DNA of 64,000 bases from Enterococcaceae bacterium OF42-14pH9A. GTDB lineage: Bacteria; Bacillota; Bacilli; Lactobacillales; Enterococcaceae. A program made the translations under genes and the position numbers. Below, piece by piece: positions 52,682 through 63,054 of the stretch (the first letter of the stretch is position 1; each line of letters starts with the position of its first letter). A model generated the notes under the pieces. That model was not told where the DNA came from and ran no database searches. It saw only the letters and a list, made by a program, of their open reading frames with translations. Location of the stretch: the NCBI GenBank assembly GCA_027692465.1, contig JAQEYU010000001.1, forward strand, positions 1,621,338 to 1,685,337. The letters are read 5' to 3'.

Positions 52682-53472
52682 ACAGTTATACCACCAGAGA
52701 AGCCATCGATATTTTGATCGCCAAAGCCAAAGGGAAAACGAAACTGCCGCTGCCTCAGCTTCTTTTGTTGGGAATCAATGCCGGCGGATTGATCGCTTTC
52801 GGCTATTTGGCCTTTTTGCGGGTCAGCGGTGCGGTTCCTAAAGAATGGGGCAGTGTGGCGACTTTTTTGGGAGCCTGTGTGTTTCCCATCGGACTGATTG
52901 CATTATCGTTTTTGGGCGGGGAGCTGCTCACCGGCAATATGATGGTCATGACGATGGCGCTGTTGGATAAACAGATTCGCTTGCGGGAACTTGCGAAAAA
53001 CTGGCTGCTGGTATTTTTGACCAATGTTGTCGGCGGAACGCTGGTGGCCTTTTTCTTCGGACATTTTGTCGGCTTGAGTGAAGGCGGCTTTCTCGCTAAG
53101 ACCGGTGCAGTAGCTGCTGCCAAGCTGGCAGACGGGCCGCTGATGATGGTGGTCTCCGGGATCGGCTGCAATATTTTTGTCTGTATGGCAGTCTTTATGG
53201 CTACCGTCAGTAAGGATTATCTAGGCAAGATGTTCAGTCTCTGGTTTCCGGTAATGATCTTTGTCGTCTGCGGTTTTCAGCATGTGGTGGCCAATGCCTT
53301 TATCCTGCCGGCCTACTTTTTTGCCGGCGGTCCAATCACGATTGCACAGATTATCGAGAATTTGATTTTCGTAGGCCTGGGTAATGCAGTGGGCGGCGCT
53401 TTGTTCGTGGCGTTTCCACTGATCCTGTTGAATCCGCGGGCCAAGGAGGCAGAACATGAAAGCAGAGCCTGA
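52678..53472 (+). CDS. focA: Formate/nitrite channel family protein
   Basis: 264 residues with about six membrane helices, and the FNT family marks: GGLIAFGYLAF, FLGGELLTGNMMVM (omega loop) and GIGCNIFVCMAVFMA. In this operon formate is the clear cargo, so FocA/FdhC-type supply of formate to the dehydrogenase is most likely. GGAGGGAATGCT precedes the ATG. The end overlaps the next gene by 17 bases. Confidence 0.92.
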   Translation: MNSYTTREAIDILIAKAKGKTKLPLPQLLLLGINAGGLIAFGYLAFLRVSGAVPKEWGSVATFLGACVFPIGLIALSFLGGELLTGNMMVMTMALLDKQIRLRELAKNWLLVFLTNVVGGTLVAFFFGHFVGLSEGGFLAKTGAVAAAKLADGPLMMVVSGIGCNIFVCMAVFMATVSKDYLGKMFSLWFPVMIFVVCGFQHVVANAFILPAYFFAGGPITIAQIIENLIFVGLGNAVGGALFVAFPLILLNPRAKEAEHESRA

Positions 53473-54004
53473 AGTCCAATTGCCGAATCTGATCCAGATC
53501 GGTTCGACCGGACGCAACAGCGGCAAGACTACCTTGGCGTTGAGCTTGATCCGGCAGTTGCAGCAGGAGCGGCCGGTCTACAGTCTCAAGATTATTACCA
53601 TCAGCGGGCAGCAAAAAGGCCACTGTCAGCGAGGCGGTGCCGGTTGCGGAATCTGCACGGCATTTACCGGCGGATACGAGCTGTCAGAAGAAGTTTCGGC
53701 AGTCGGCAACAAAGATACCTGCCGCATGCTGGCAGCCGGCAGCACCAAGACCTTCTTGTTAAAAGCGCTGACGGAAAATCTGGCAGAAGGCTTCGCGGCA
53801 GCTTATCGGCAGGTACCGCCGGGGGCCTGGCTGATCTGCGAGTCCAATTCGCTGCGACACTTTGTCCGACCTCGGCTGTTTATCATGATGGACAATCAAA
53901 AAAAAGCCAAACCCAGTGCAGCAGCAGTACTGTCTAAAGCCGATCTGCGGATCCGGCGGGCAGAAGATTTCGACTGCCGACAGCTGCTGCAATGGGATGT
54001 CTGA
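53456..54004 (+). CDS. Unassigned P-loop protein in the formate dehydrogenase operon
   Basis: 182 residues. A Walker A GSTGRNSGKTT lies at residues 17-27, and a Cys group C-x7-C-x2-C follows in HCQRGGAGCGIC (about 57-68). After that come a CESNSL stretch and the LSKADLRI end of the fold. It resembles MobB-like G proteins in the loop only; the MobB His motif is absent. Translational coupling to focA and nuoE-like genes suggests a maturation role for the dehydrogenase, for example cofactor or sulfur handling. That is inference. Confidence 0.7.
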   Translation: MKAEPEVQLPNLIQIGSTGRNSGKTTLALSLIRQLQQERPVYSLKIITISGQQKGHCQRGGAGCGICTAFTGGYELSEEVSAVGNKDTCRMLAAGSTKTFLLKALTENLAEGFAAAYRQVPPGAWLICESNSLRHFVRPRLFIMMDNQKKAKPSAAAVLSKADLRIRRAEDFDCRQLLQWDV

Positions 54005-54022
54005 AATTATTTGGAGGAAAAA

Positions 54023-54511
54023 ATGACAAATCTAACATTGGATCAACAATTGGACATCATCGAAAAATACGACGCCAATCCCGAGCAGATCCTGAATATT
54101 CTGGTAGATCTGCAGTTTGCCTCGGCAGCCGGCTATCTGGATGACGGGACCATCAAGCTGGTGGCGGACTGCCTGCATCTCACCCAAACCCGGGTTTTTG
54201 AGATTGTCAGCTTTTATTCAATCTTAAAAGACCGTCCGCAAGCCAAATATGTGATCAAAGTCTGCAACAGCAGTCCTTGTCGTTTTTCCCATGGGCCGCT
54301 GGTTTTTGCGGAGTTGGAAAAGCAGCTGGGGGTCAAAGAATACCAGACGACAGCGGACGGCCTGTTTATGTACCATGGGATTCCCTGCTTCGGAGCTTGT
54401 GATCGCGATCCGGTGATAAAGATCAAGGATACCGTTTTTGATCAGCTGACCGCTGAAACGATTGGGGAACTGTTGACGGCGCTGCGAAACGGAGACTACC
54501 CGGAACTTTAG
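54023..54511 (+). CDS. NuoE-like [2Fe-2S] subunit of formate dehydrogenase
   Basis: 162 residues, thioredoxin-like ferredoxin fold. Cluster ligands are Cys81, Cys86, Cys122 and Cys126 (CNSSPC and CFGAC). It passes electrons with the NuoF-like subunit in NAD-linked formate dehydrogenases and bifurcating hydrogenases. The ATG at 54023 follows GGAGG. The next gene is 11 bases downstream. Confidence 0.92.
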   Translation: MTNLTLDQQLDIIEKYDANPEQILNILVDLQFASAAGYLDDGTIKLVADCLHLTQTRVFEIVSFYSILKDRPQAKYVIKVCNSSPCRFSHGPLVFAELEKQLGVKEYQTTADGLFMYHGIPCFGACDRDPVIKIKDTVFDQLTAETIGELLTALRNGDYPEL

Positions 54512-54522
54512 GAGGTTCGAAA

Positions 54523-55821
54523 ATGAAAGAAGAAAAAGTGCTGACGGCCCGCTTCGGTCGTTTGAAGGACCCGGCGGCTGTGGCCGAATATCGCCAGCTG
54601 GCCGGCTATGAGGGCTTGGAAAAGACGCTCCGATTGTCGGGGGAGGAAATCTTGGACGAACTGGATGAGGCCCTGCTTTTGGGGCGCGGAGGTGCTTCTT
54701 ATCCACTGGGGAAAAAATGGCGGCACCTGTATCAGGCGGCCGGACCGGACAAATATATCGTCTGCAATGCCGATGAAGGGGAACCTGGTACCTATAAGGA
54801 CAAGGCGTTGCTGGAACAAGATCCTTTGGCTGTCATTGAAGGGATGACCATTGCCGGGCGCCTGTTCGCTGCTCGTCAAGGATATATCTATATCCGGGGA
54901 GAATATCGGCAGGTCCATCAGATTTTCACGCGTGCGTTGGAAAATGCCCGAAAGGCCCATCTGCTGGGAAAAAACATCCTGGGGATCCCGGGGTTTGATT
55001 ATGATATTCGGATCATTTCCGGTGCGGGGGCTTATGTGTGCGGGGAAAATTCAGCACTTTTGAATTCTATCGAAGGCAAGACCGGGCGTCCGCGGGTCAA
55101 ACCGCCCCATTTGGCAGATGTCGGTCTTTACGGCAAGCCGACACTGGTGAATAACGTGGAATCCTTCGCCGGAATCCCGGTGATTTTGCGGGAAGGGGGC
55201 CGTTTTTATCGTCAATTGGGAACCGACGGCGGAGGCGGGACCAAGCTGGTCTGTCTGACCGGCCATCTCAAACACCGGGGCCTGTATGAAGTCAAATTGG
55301 GAACGCCGCTTGAAGAGCTGATCTATGGTGAAACTTTTGGCGGCGGCAGCAGTACCGGCCGGCCGTTGAAATTTGCTCATTTTGGCGGACAATCGGGAAT
55401 GATCGGGGATCTGCAGCAGTTGACGGATTGCCGGTATTCTTACGAGGACCTGTGGGAGCATGGCGTTTCTGTGGGTTGCGGGGCCGTGGTGGTCTTGGAT
55501 GACAGTGTCAATCTGGTAGATTATCTGACCAGTGTCGCCGCCTTTTTTGCCCATGAATCATGCGGCAAGTGTACGCCTTGTCGAATCGGAACGTTGCGAC
55601 AGTTGGAGCTGATGGAAAAAATTCGTGACGGACAAGCCGAAGAGGCGGATCTTGAGGTGCTGACTGCAATGATTGGTCACATCACCACGTTGTCTGCCTG
55701 TGGGTTGGGGCAGTCGGCGGGCAATGCCATCCGCAGCGGGCTGGCCTGTTTCCCGCAAGATTTTCAAGAAAAATTGGCGATCACAACGAATCGTCGGAAA
55801 GTCGAGGTAGCCTGGTTATGA
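54523..55821 (+). CDS. NuoF-like NAD(H)/FMN subunit of formate dehydrogenase
   Basis: 432 residues. FMN/NAD binding: GRGGASYPLGKKW (54-66) and CNADEGEPGTYKDK. GAGAYVCGENSAL lies near residue 175. The N3-type [4Fe-4S] is bound by ESCGKCTPCR plus a later Cys in SACGLGQS. It lacks the extra N-terminal NuoE-like or C-terminal ferredoxin domains seen in some bifurcating HydB subunits, so a plain NAD-linked role is favoured. It overlaps the catalytic subunit by 4 bases. Confidence 0.93.
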   Translation: MKEEKVLTARFGRLKDPAAVAEYRQLAGYEGLEKTLRLSGEEILDELDEALLLGRGGASYPLGKKWRHLYQAAGPDKYIVCNADEGEPGTYKDKALLEQDPLAVIEGMTIAGRLFAARQGYIYIRGEYRQVHQIFTRALENARKAHLLGKNILGIPGFDYDIRIISGAGAYVCGENSALLNSIEGKTGRPRVKPPHLADVGLYGKPTLVNNVESFAGIPVILREGGRFYRQLGTDGGGGTKLVCLTGHLKHRGLYEVKLGTPLEELIYGETFGGGSSTGRPLKFAHFGGQSGMIGDLQQLTDCRYSYEDLWEHGVSVGCGAVVVLDDSVNLVDYLTSVAAFFAHESCGKCTPCRIGTLRQLELMEKIRDGQAEEADLEVLTAMIGHITTLSACGLGQSAGNAIRSGLACFPQDFQEKLAITTNRRKVEVAWL

Positions 55822-58538
55822 TCGAAACAAAAGAAAAACCGTTGACTGTTACGCTGTGCATCGACGATCAGGAAGTGACCGTTGCCAAAGGACAGACGAT
55901 TCTGGAGGCGGCGCAGCAAGCCGGGATCACGATCCCGACACTGTGTCATTTGAAGGAACTGTCACCGGACGGCTCCTGCCGCATGTGTACCGTCGAAGTT
56001 GAAGGCGGCCGCAAAGGCGGGTTGGTGACCGCTTGTACCGCTCATGCTCAGGATCAGATGGTGATCCATACCCAAAGCGAGAAAGTCCGCAGTGCCCGCC
56101 GCTTTATCCTGGACCTGCTTCTCAGCAATCACAAGCTGGACTGCTTTGCCTGCAGCGCAAACGGCGATTGCCGCCTTCAGGAATATTGTATCGAATACGG
56201 CCTGGAAGCGACCAGTTTTACCGGCCGCCGGCAACTGCCGGATCAGCAGGATACAAGCAATCCGTTCTTTGACTATGACCCGGAAAAATGTATCATGTGC
56301 CGCCGCTGTGCCCGCGTCTGTCAAATGCGTCAGGGGCGTGATGTCATCAGCACGGCGAATCGCGGGTTCGATACCAAAATGCTGCCTTGCGGAGGAGAAG
56401 ACTGGAGTGAATCCATGTGCGAATCCTGTGGCAATTGCGTGTCTGTCTGTCCTACCGGGGCATTGAGTACAAAAGCCCATAAAACATACCGCAAATGGCA
56501 GACAGAAAAAGTATTGACGACCTGCCCTCATTGCGGAACCGGCTGTCAATTTTACTTTGTGGTCAAAGATGGAAAAATCGTCGACGTCGAGCCGGCAGAC
56601 GGACCGGCAAATGAGAACCTGCTATGTGTCAAAGGAAAATTTGCTTCTTATAAATTTGTGACTGCAGGCGATCGGTTGCAGACGCCGCTGATCAAACGAA
56701 ACGGCCGCTTTGAGGAAGCAAGTTGGGATGAAGCATTAGAGGCGGTTGCCAACGGTTTCAGCCGCCTGAAGGAACAATACGGCGGCGACAGTCTGGCGGG
56801 CTTTTCCTGCTCCCGTTCCACCAACGAAGACAACTATGTTTTCCAAAAAATGGTCCGCACCGTTTTTCAAACCAACAACGTGGACAATTGTGCTCGAGTT
56901 TGTCATTCGGCATCCGTGCACGGTCTGGCGCTGACTCTGGGCAGTGGCGCCATGACCAATCCAATCGCCGATATCACTGATGATGTCGATGTGATCTTAT
57001 TGGTAGGCTCCAATCCGACTGAGGCCCATCCGGTGATCGGTGCGCGAATCCGTCAGGCCGTTCAAAAAGGCACCAAGCTGATCGTCGTGGATCCCCGCAA
57101 GATCGACCTGGCACGGCAGGCAACACTGCATCTGCAGGTCAAAGCCGGTACCAACGTGGCCTTTGCTAATGGACTGATGCATGTCATCATAGCAGAAGGA
57201 TTGGCAGATATGGACTTCATCACCCGCCGTACGGAAGGCTTCGAAGCGTTGCGGGATCTGGTAGCCGACTATACCCCTGCTCGTGTTGCAGCCATTTGTG
57301 AGATCGACGAGGCCGATCTGATCGCCGCCGCCCGGCTCTATGCCAAAGCCGATAAAGCGCCGATCATTTACTGCCTGGGTGTAACAGAACACTCCAGCGG
57401 GACTGAAGGCGTGATGAGTATGTCCAACATTGCGATGCTGGTGGGCAAATTAGGCCGCTCCGGCTGCGGTGTCAATCCGTTGCGGGGGCAGAACAATGTC
57501 CAAGGCGCTTGCGATATGGGCTGTTCACCATTTGACTTCCCGGGCTATCAAAAAGTTGCGGATCCGGCGACAATCGAAAAATTCAGCCGTGCCTGGCAGA
57601 CTCGGCTCAATCCGCAGATTGGCTTGACTTCAACGCAGGTACTGCCGGCTGCCAGTCGCGGAGAGATCAAAGGTCTGTATATTTTCGGTGAGGATCCGGC
57701 TGTGACAGATCCGGACCTGTCTCATGTCCGCCATGCCTTGGAAAGTCTGGAATTTCTGGTGGTTCAGGATCTGTTCATGACCGAGACCGCCAAATATGCC
57801 GACGTGGTCCTACCGGGGATCAGTTTTGCGGAAAAAGACGGGACCTTCACCAATACGGAACGCCGCATCCAGCGGATCCGTCAAGCTGTCGCACCGGTAG
57901 GGGAAGGTCGGGAGGATTTCCGCGTTTTCTGCCAGGTCGCAACGAAAATGGGTTATCCGCTGAATTACGCAGGACCAAAGGAAATCATGGATGAGATCGC
58001 CGCAGTTGTGCCGACATTTGCCGGTGTCAATTATGGTCGTTTGGAAGACATCAACGGTCTGCAGTGGCCCTGCCGCAGTCTGACCGATCCGGGAACTGCC
58101 ATCATGCATGTCGGGGAGTTTTCCCGCGGCAAAGGGCTGTTCAAGGCATTGGCGTACAAACCAGCCAAAGAACTGCCGGATGAAGATTATCCGTATCTGA
58201 TGTCTACCGGACGGATGCTTTATCAATACAATACCGGAGCCATGACCAAACGAACAGAAGGCATCAACGAATTGGCCGGCAGCTCCTATATCGAGCTCAA
58301 TCAAGAGGATGCCCGTCGTCTGGGGATCGCTGACGGTAGTCGAGTCCGGGTTTCTTCTCGTCGGGGTATGATTGAGACGCGTGCAATCGTCGGGGACAAG
58401 GTTCTTCCGGGAGCTTCATTTATGACGTTTCACTTTGAAGACGGCAATGTCAACGAACTGACCAATGCAGTCTTTGATGACATTGCCATCATTCCGGAAT
58501 ATAAAGTGTGTGCCGTGGCCATCGAAGCACTGCACTGA
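55818..58538 (+). CDS. fdhF: Formate dehydrogenase catalytic subunit (Mo-bis-MGD, cysteine type, NuoG-like N terminus)
   Basis: 906 residues. N-terminal [2Fe-2S] (Cys43, 54, 57, 73); His-Cys3 [4Fe-4S] (His105, Cys109, 112, 118); two ferredoxin clusters (Cys158-168 and Cys201-211); the molybdenum-domain [4Fe-4S] (Cys236, 239, 243, 270). The metal ligand is Cys362 in CARVCHSAS, followed by His363, where E. coli FdhF has Sec-His. So it needs no selenium. With NuoE/F-like partners it should oxidise formate to CO2 with NAD+ in the cytosol, or reduce CO2 in reverse. No fdhD is visible. Confidence 0.95.
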   Translation: MIETKEKPLTVTLCIDDQEVTVAKGQTILEAAQQAGITIPTLCHLKELSPDGSCRMCTVEVEGGRKGGLVTACTAHAQDQMVIHTQSEKVRSARRFILDLLLSNHKLDCFACSANGDCRLQEYCIEYGLEATSFTGRRQLPDQQDTSNPFFDYDPEKCIMCRRCARVCQMRQGRDVISTANRGFDTKMLPCGGEDWSESMCESCGNCVSVCPTGALSTKAHKTYRKWQTEKVLTTCPHCGTGCQFYFVVKDGKIVDVEPADGPANENLLCVKGKFASYKFVTAGDRLQTPLIKRNGRFEEASWDEALEAVANGFSRLKEQYGGDSLAGFSCSRSTNEDNYVFQKMVRTVFQTNNVDNCARVCHSASVHGLALTLGSGAMTNPIADITDDVDVILLVGSNPTEAHPVIGARIRQAVQKGTKLIVVDPRKIDLARQATLHLQVKAGTNVAFANGLMHVIIAEGLADMDFITRRTEGFEALRDLVADYTPARVAAICEIDEADLIAAARLYAKADKAPIIYCLGVTEHSSGTEGVMSMSNIAMLVGKLGRSGCGVNPLRGQNNVQGACDMGCSPFDFPGYQKVADPATIEKFSRAWQTRLNPQIGLTSTQVLPAASRGEIKGLYIFGEDPAVTDPDLSHVRHALESLEFLVVQDLFMTETAKYADVVLPGISFAEKDGTFTNTERRIQRIRQAVAPVGEGREDFRVFCQVATKMGYPLNYAGPKEIMDEIAAVVPTFAGVNYGRLEDINGLQWPCRSLTDPGTAIMHVGEFSRGKGLFKALAYKPAKELPDEDYPYLMSTGRMLYQYNTGAMTKRTEGINELAGSSYIELNQEDARRLGIADGSRVRVSSRRGMIETRAIVGDKVLPGASFMTFHFEDGNVNELTNAVFDDIAIIPEYKVCAVAIEALH

Positions 58539-58556
58539 GGAAACAGGGGGAGCAAG

Positions 58557-59768
58557 ATGATCGAATTGGAAGCAGCCGTCTCAAAACTGAAGGAACGTCT
58601 TCGCCCTCAAACGCAAGTCGAGAATATCCCATTAGCTGATTGTGTCGGAAGGATTACCGGGGCAGCTGTCACTGCTGCGGCGCCGGTTCCGGCTTTTCCC
58701 CGCGCCGCCATGGACGGTTATGCCGTGGCTGCTGAAAGTACCGTTGGCGCAACCGAGATGCAGCCGGCCGTTTTGAAGGTGATCGGAACCTTGTATGCCG
58801 GTGACGATCCGGAGGGGCTTTGCCCGCTGACCGGAGAAGCCGTCCGAGTAATGACCGGCGCTGCTCTGCCGCCGGGTACCGACAGTGTTGTTCCTCAGGA
58901 GTGGACGGATTACGGCAGCGCTCGTGTTCAGATCACCCGGGAGATTACCCGGGGAAAACACTACGTTGCTGTCGGTGAAGACCTCAAAGCCTGTGAGACA
59001 ATCATTGAAGCCGCCAGTTATCTGAGCAGTGAAAGTTTGGGGGTTCTGGCCAGTATCGGTTGTGCCGAGATTTCTGTCAAAAAGAAACTGCGAGTGGGAA
59101 TCATTGCTACCGGCAGCGAATTGGCAGAAGTCGGTACACCTCTAAAAACAGCGCAGGTCTACAACAGCACGGCCTACGTTTTGGCTTCGTATATCCAACG
59201 TTCCGGTGGGGAGGTCGTTTTCCAGACGATCTGCGAAGATGATCCCCGGCAATTTGCCAAGCTGCTGCAGACCGTAGGAAAAACAGCAGATCTGATCATT
59301 ACTACCGGCGGTGTTTCTGTTGGACAAAAAGACTTTCTGCCGACAGCAATCACTGAAAACAAAGGGGAGATTCTGTTTCATTTCGTCGCCTTCAAACCCG
59401 GCACCCCGGTGATGGGAGCTGTTTGGGAAGGAATTCCGTTGCTGTGCTTGTCCGGCAATCCTTTTGCTGCTTTGGTAGATTTCCACTTGTTCTATTGGCC
59501 GCTGGCAGCACATTTTTATCGGGCACCGATCTTTGAACTAAAAAAAGAACAGCAGCTGCTGCGCTCAGAAGACTTGAAAAGCGGCAGCCTGAGGCGTTTT
59601 ATCAGCGGTTATTGTGAAAATGGTCAGGTCACAATCGACAAAAAGCCGCACCGGGTTTCCCGTTTTCAGCAGATCCTTCACAGCAATTGCCTGGTGGAAC
59701 AACCGCCACAGCAGTCTTTGCAGGCAGGCCAACAAGTCACAGTCTATCGTTGGTTTCAGGGTGGGTAG
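58557..59768 (+). CDS. moeA: Molybdopterin molybdotransferase
   Basis: 403 residues. MoeA inserts molybdate into adenylated molybdopterin. Marks: PRAAMDGYAV, PQEWTDY-type loop after ALPPGTDSVV, VGIIATGSELAEVGTP, YNSTAY, TTGGVSVGQKD and GNPFAAL. GGGGGAGC leads to the ATG. It ends the formate dehydrogenase operon before a strong terminator. Its usual partner MogA/MoaB is not seen in the window. Confidence 0.95.
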   Translation: MIELEAAVSKLKERLRPQTQVENIPLADCVGRITGAAVTAAAPVPAFPRAAMDGYAVAAESTVGATEMQPAVLKVIGTLYAGDDPEGLCPLTGEAVRVMTGAALPPGTDSVVPQEWTDYGSARVQITREITRGKHYVAVGEDLKACETIIEAASYLSSESLGVLASIGCAEISVKKKLRVGIIATGSELAEVGTPLKTAQVYNSTAYVLASYIQRSGGEVVFQTICEDDPRQFAKLLQTVGKTADLIITTGGVSVGQKDFLPTAITENKGEILFHFVAFKPGTPVMGAVWEGIPLLCLSGNPFAALVDFHLFYWPLAAHFYRAPIFELKKEQQLLRSEDLKSGSLRRFISGYCENGQVTIDKKPHRVSRFQQILHSNCLVEQPPQQSLQAGQQVTVYRWFQGG

Positions 59769-59782
59769 TGAGTGATGTAGGT

Positions 59783-59828
59783 AAAAACCTCTCTCCAAGA
59801 TGAATTTTCGTCTTGGAGAGAGGTTTTT
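59783..59828. terminator. Bidirectional terminator after moeA
   Basis: AAAAACCTCTCTCCAAGA pairs perfectly with TCTTGGAGAGAGGTTTTT around a 10-base loop. It serves moeA and the leftward NmrA-like gene. Confidence 0.93.
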
Positions 59829-59862
59829 CAATGGCTTTAAGCAATCAGTTTGGCAGGAGTCC

Positions 59863-60489
59863 TCAGATTCCCACCACACCTGTATGTTGTTTTTCGTAGA
59901 GATCTTTTTGAGCGATATCCAGCATGGCAATCGCAAAATCAGCCATGCTGATCTCGCTTTGTCCGGCGGCGTTGAAGCCCAGTTGTTCACCGGTGAAACG
60001 GTACTCGCCGGTGCGGGGGCCGTTTGGATTGAAGTAGGCTGCCGGAGAAAGGTAAGTCCAGCGCAGGACGCTGCTGTTCTTGAGTTCTTCAAAGGCTTTG
60101 TACATATGATACGCAGTCGGATAATAAGGGGCATCAGCCGGAGCCTGATCAATCATGCGGGTGCCTTTGTCATCGATAAACAAAGAGCTGGAGCCGCCGA
60201 CGACCAACAGGCGGGTAGCGGTATTTTGCAGTAAGGTGATCAGATGAGCCAAGCTGGTTTCGTGCATGTCTTCTTTTCCTGTCGGCGCCCGAAAGGCATC
60301 GATGACCACGTCAAAACCCGCCAGATCAGCGGCGGTCAAATCGTATAAGTCTTTTTCGATAAAAGGCACGTCGAAGGTCAGCTTGGCGGCATTGCGCATG
60401 ACAGCTGTGACTGACAGCCCCCGATCCAATGCTTCTTTTGTCAATAATGTACCGGCGTGACCGGTAGCGCCGATGATGGCGATTTTCAT
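59863..60489 (-). CDS. NAD(P)-binding NmrA-like protein
   Basis: 208 residues. Rossmann loop GATGHAGTLLTKEA at residues 7-20, then DAFRAP, VVGGSSSLF and a YHMYKAFEEL helix of the atypical SDR group (NmrA/YwnB-like). Such proteins are often NADPH-dependent reductases or redox sensors. The catalytic Tyr-Lys arrangement is not plain. GGAGGGATCATT precedes the ATG. It is a single leftward gene divergent from groES. Confidence 0.85.
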   Translation of the reverse strand: MKIAIIGATGHAGTLLTKEALDRGLSVTAVMRNAAKLTFDVPFIEKDLYDLTAADLAGFDVVIDAFRAPTGKEDMHETSLAHLITLLQNTATRLLVVGGSSSLFIDDKGTRMIDQAPADAPYYPTAYHMYKAFEELKNSSVLRWTYLSPAAYFNPNGPRTGEYRFTGEQLGFNAAGQSEISMADFAIAMLDIAQKDLYEKQHTGVVGI

Positions 60490-60700
60490 AATGATCCCTC
60501 CAGATTTGTCAGGCTGGCTGCAGCGCGCCCGCTTTTGCCGACGGGTTTCACCGGGACAAAAAAGCGGTCAGGCAAAAAGCAGCTGCCTGGTTTCCTTCAT
60601 TCTATGGTGGAAAGTTGATTGGGGTCAATGAATACGTCTTGTCACAGGGGAATTCATGGATCCTTCACAATTTTTTCGCTGTTTTTTGAAGTAAAAAAAC

Positions 60701-60729
60701 TTGCCAATGACCGGCAAAATGAGTATCAT
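60701..60729 (+). promoter_or_regulatory. Promoter of groESL
   Basis: TTGCCA at 60701-60706, 17-base spacer, TATCAT at 60724-60729. Confidence 0.75.
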
Positions 60730-60741
60730 AAGTTTTGTAGG

Positions 60742-60768
60742 TTAGCACTCGTGATAAGAGAGTGCTAA
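60742..60768 (+). promoter_or_regulatory. CIRCE operator (HrcA binding site)
   Basis: TTAGCACTC-N9-GAGTGCTAA, a perfect CIRCE inverted repeat, overlapping the transcription start. HrcA should repress groESL here. The hrcA gene is not in the window. Confidence 0.97.
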
Positions 60769-60855
60769 TTCCCAAAAACACAAAATCGTAACAACATGTT
60801 GGGGCTGTCTTTTTGATTAAGCGGCTGCAGCAAACAAAAATTGGAGGGATTTATC

Positions 60856-61140
60856 GTGTTAAAACCATTAGGTGATCGCGTCATCATCAAAGTCGCGAAG
60901 GAAGAAGAAAAAACAATCGGCGGCATCGTATTGGCCTCTTCGGCTCAAGAAAAACCGCAAACCGGTGAAGTCGTAGCTGTCGGCGAAGGTCGGACGTTGG
61001 ATAATGGTGAAAAAGCACCGTTGGAAGTCAAAGTCGGCGACCAGGTCATGTTTGAAAAATATGCCGGCTCCGAAGTGAAATTCGATGGCCAGGAATACTT
61101 GATCGTTAATGGCAAAGATATCATGGCGATCGTTGAATAA
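60856..61140 (+). CDS. groES: Co-chaperonin GroES
   Basis: 94 residues: [11 protein letters not shown] at the N terminus, the mobile loop with [23 protein letters not shown], and the C-terminal [14 protein letters not shown]. The start is GTG at 60856 with GGAGGG 7 bases upstream; the in-frame TTG at 60841 is inside that site. It caps GroEL during folding. Confidence 0.97.
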   Translation: MLKPLGDRVIIKVAKEEEKTIGGIVLASSAQEKPQTGEVVAVGEGRTLDNGEKAPLEVKVGDQVMFEKYAGSEVKFDGQEYLIVNGKDIMAIVE

Positions 61141-61204
61141 TCAGCAATCCTGCTCTCTTCCCCAAATGCTCCCACTAATCGTAAACAATAAACTTATGAG
61201 GTGA

Positions 61205-62833
<1,629 letters not shown>

Positions 62834-62843
62834 TTTGCTGATT

Positions 62844-62911
62844 AGGGATATTCGGAAACGCCGGTGAAGCGGATCAACACAGCTGCCACCGATGTTGTCA
62901 GGTACATCCCT
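62844..62911 (-). repeat. Dispersed MITE-like repeat, copy H (large internal deletion)
   Basis: 68 bases. Left end AGGGATATTCGGAAACGCCGG, right part AGCTGCCACCGATGTTGTCA to CATCCCT. Orientation is opposite to copy A. It begins 10 bases after the groEL stop. Confidence 0.65.
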
Positions 62912-62912
62912 C

Positions 62913-62958
62913 AAAAACTGCAGGCCTGCTGATCAATCAGCGGCCTGCAGTTTTTTTC
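62913..62958 (+). terminator. Terminator of groESL
   Basis: AAAAACTGCAGGCCGC-type stem: ACTGCAGGC...TGCTGA pairs with TCAGCGGCCTGCAGT around TCAA, then seven T. Confidence 0.92.
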
Positions 62959-62987
62959 TGTGAGGCAGTGACGCAGCGAATTCGAAG

Positions 62988-63028
62988 ATAAAAACCGCTT
63001 TTGATCAGTTGTTTCTGATCAAAAGCGG
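62988..63028 (-). terminator. Terminator after the MerR gene
   Basis: CCGCTTTTGATCAG pairs with CTGATCAAAAGCGG around TTGTTT. On the minus strand GGTTTTTAT follows. Confidence 0.88.
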
Positions 63029-63054
63029 CAGCGTGCGCATTGGAGACTCCTTAT

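Larger units (their letters stand above)
60490..60855. other. Divergent gap with groESL control region
   Basis: Contains the groES promoter and CIRCE operator. The left half before 60700 shows no recognised feature. Confidence 0.7.

Noticed and set aside
53456..54004. Calling the P-loop protein mobB
   Set aside because: Only the nucleotide loop agrees; the rest, including a Cys group, is different.
55818..58538. Selenocysteine in the formate dehydrogenase
   Set aside because: The position before the conserved His is a TGT Cys codon, and the frame has no internal TGA.
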